5,429 nucleotides of DNA. Origin: Akkermansiaceae bacterium UBA5020 (GTDB lineage: Bacteria; Verrucomicrobiota; Verrucomicrobiia; Verrucomicrobiales; DEV007). Below, in pieces: positions 5,131-5,429 of this stretch. The DNA is taken from NCBI GenBank assembly GCA_002396885.1, contig DGXY01000075.1:194472-199900 (forward strand), read 5' to 3'. Position numbers and translations under genes: made by a program. Position 1 is the stretch's first letter, and every line of letters starts with the position of its first letter. The notes beneath the pieces are model-generated. The model was given only the letters and a program-made list of their open reading frames with translations, searched no databases and was not told the DNA's origin.

Positions 5131-5168
5131 AGGGGAGCCGAAAATTCGGGTCCCCTCCGGACTCCCCT
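5131..5168 (-). promoter_or_regulatory. Alternative hairpins between tuf and tRNA-Trp
   Basis: Two folds share one 3' arm. In the short fold, 5131-5136 (AGGGGA) pairs with 5151-5156, and 5138-5141 pairs with 5146-5149 across a single mismatch. In the long fold, 5131-5137 pairs with 5162-5168, and 5138-5140 pairs with 5158-5160, with base 5161 bulged. They cannot form at once. On the transcribed strand the shared arm is followed by CTTTCC, a poor U-tract. The layout resembles an attenuator or a leaky tuf terminator before trnW-secE-nusG; this is inference. Confidence 0.45.
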
Positions 5169-5174
5169 TTGTCA

Positions 5175-5201
5175 GGACGCGGACCACAAGGATCCGCGTC
5201 C
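5175..5201 (-). terminator. GC-rich hairpin after tuf (possible terminator or 3' end stabiliser)
   Basis: GGACGCGGA at 5175-5183 pairs perfectly with 5193-5201 (9 bp). Two further C-G pairs inside with one bulged base leave an ACAA-type loop. It lies 25 nt past the tuf stop codon. No T run follows on the transcribed strand (TGACAAAGG), so it is not a canonical intrinsic terminator by itself. It may protect the tuf mRNA 3' end or act together with the next hairpin. Confidence 0.5.
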
Positions 5202-5226
5202 GGACGGGGAAATTTGGCTCGACAAA

Positions 5227-5429
5227 TCAGTCCATGATGTCGGAGACACGACCAGCACCCACGGTGCGGCCGCCCTCACGAATCGCGAAACGGATCGTCT
5301 TTTCCATGGCGATCGGAGTGAGGAGTTCCACTTCGATGGCAACGTTGTCACCAGGCATGACCATCTCGACACCCTCGGGGAGCTTGACCGAACCGGTCAC
5401 GTCAGTGGTACGGAAGTAGAACTGGGGAC
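5227..5429 (-). CDS. tuf: Elongation factor Tu, C-terminal part (5' end outside window)
   Basis: The last 66 codons of EF-Tu, the GTPase that carries aminoacyl-tRNA to the ribosomal A site. The visible part is domain 3, a beta barrel. It reads PQFYFRTTDVTGSVKLPEG, then VEMVMPGDNVAIEVELLTPI, then RFAIREGGRTVGAGRVSDIMD and TGA. All are diagnostic for bacterial EF-Tu. The alanine of FAIREGG, the E. coli A375 position tied to kirromycin resistance, is unchanged. The frame enters from the window edge, so the GTP-binding domain and start cannot be judged. A 127-nt spacer with two hairpins separates it from tRNA-Trp. Confidence 0.97.
   Translation of the reverse strand, partial: PQFYFRTTDVTGSVKLPEGVEMVMPGDNVAIEVELLTPIAMEKTIRFAIREGGRTVGAGRVSDIMD

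Noticed and set aside
1..5429. CRISPR arrays, insertion sequences, phage genes or a novel defence system
   Set aside because: No regularly spaced repeats, transposase or unfamiliar coding region; nearly every base belongs to a known housekeeping operon.

Overview
The window is one compact block of translation and transcription genes, all read on the minus strand. In transcription order, from the high-coordinate end down, it holds: tuf (EF-Tu, 3' end only), tRNA-Trp, secE, nusG, rplK (L11), rplA (L1), rplJ (L10), rplL (L7/L12) and rpoB (RNA polymerase beta, 5' 1529 bases only). This is the widespread bacterial tuf-trnW-secE-nusG-rplKAJL-rpoB order. I see no mobile element, CRISPR array, accessory gene or unknown protein family.

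The organism is a GC-rich bacterium, most likely of the PVC superphylum and probably Verrucomicrobiota. The case rests on the beta subunit. It has a six-arginine run where most bacteria have three, an FFGRSQLSQFMDQ cluster start, and the phrases KDIYRRLRPGDPPT and GLNRDRAGFEVRDVHPSHYGRICP. As I remember them, the chlamydial beta sequences look similar. The tuf-trnW-secE linkage agrees. The phylum call is inference and was not tested by a search.

Region by region: bases 1-1529 are the beta N-terminal 509 codons, ending just after rifampicin cluster I. Bases 1530-1825 are a 296-nt spacer with a strong terminator-like hairpin just after rplL and a second hairpin group nearer rpoB. Bases 1826-3602 hold rplL, rplJ and rplA. 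The rplJ-rplL spacer (145 nt) has two hairpins, and the rplA-rplJ spacer is only 39 nt. Bases 3670-4978 hold rplK, nusG and secE with spacers of 38-67 nt. Bases 5024-5099 are tRNA-Trp(CCA). Bases 5100-5226 carry two hairpins, one of which can fold in two mutually exclusive ways. Bases 5227-5429 are the EF-Tu C-terminus.

The genes work together. EF-Tu and tRNA-Trp serve decoding. L11, L10 and L7/L12 form the ribosomal stalk base and stalk, where EF-Tu and EF-G act, and L1 forms the opposite E-site stalk. NusG binds the polymerase whose beta subunit is encoded downstream, and SecE is part of the protein export channel. The points most worth a second look are: no recognisable Shine-Dalgarno sequence before any of the seven visible starts; a glycine-to-valine change in the L1 RNA-binding motif; the rplL-rpoB hairpin; the alternative hairpins after tuf; and an extended linker in SecE. 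No new biological system is evident.
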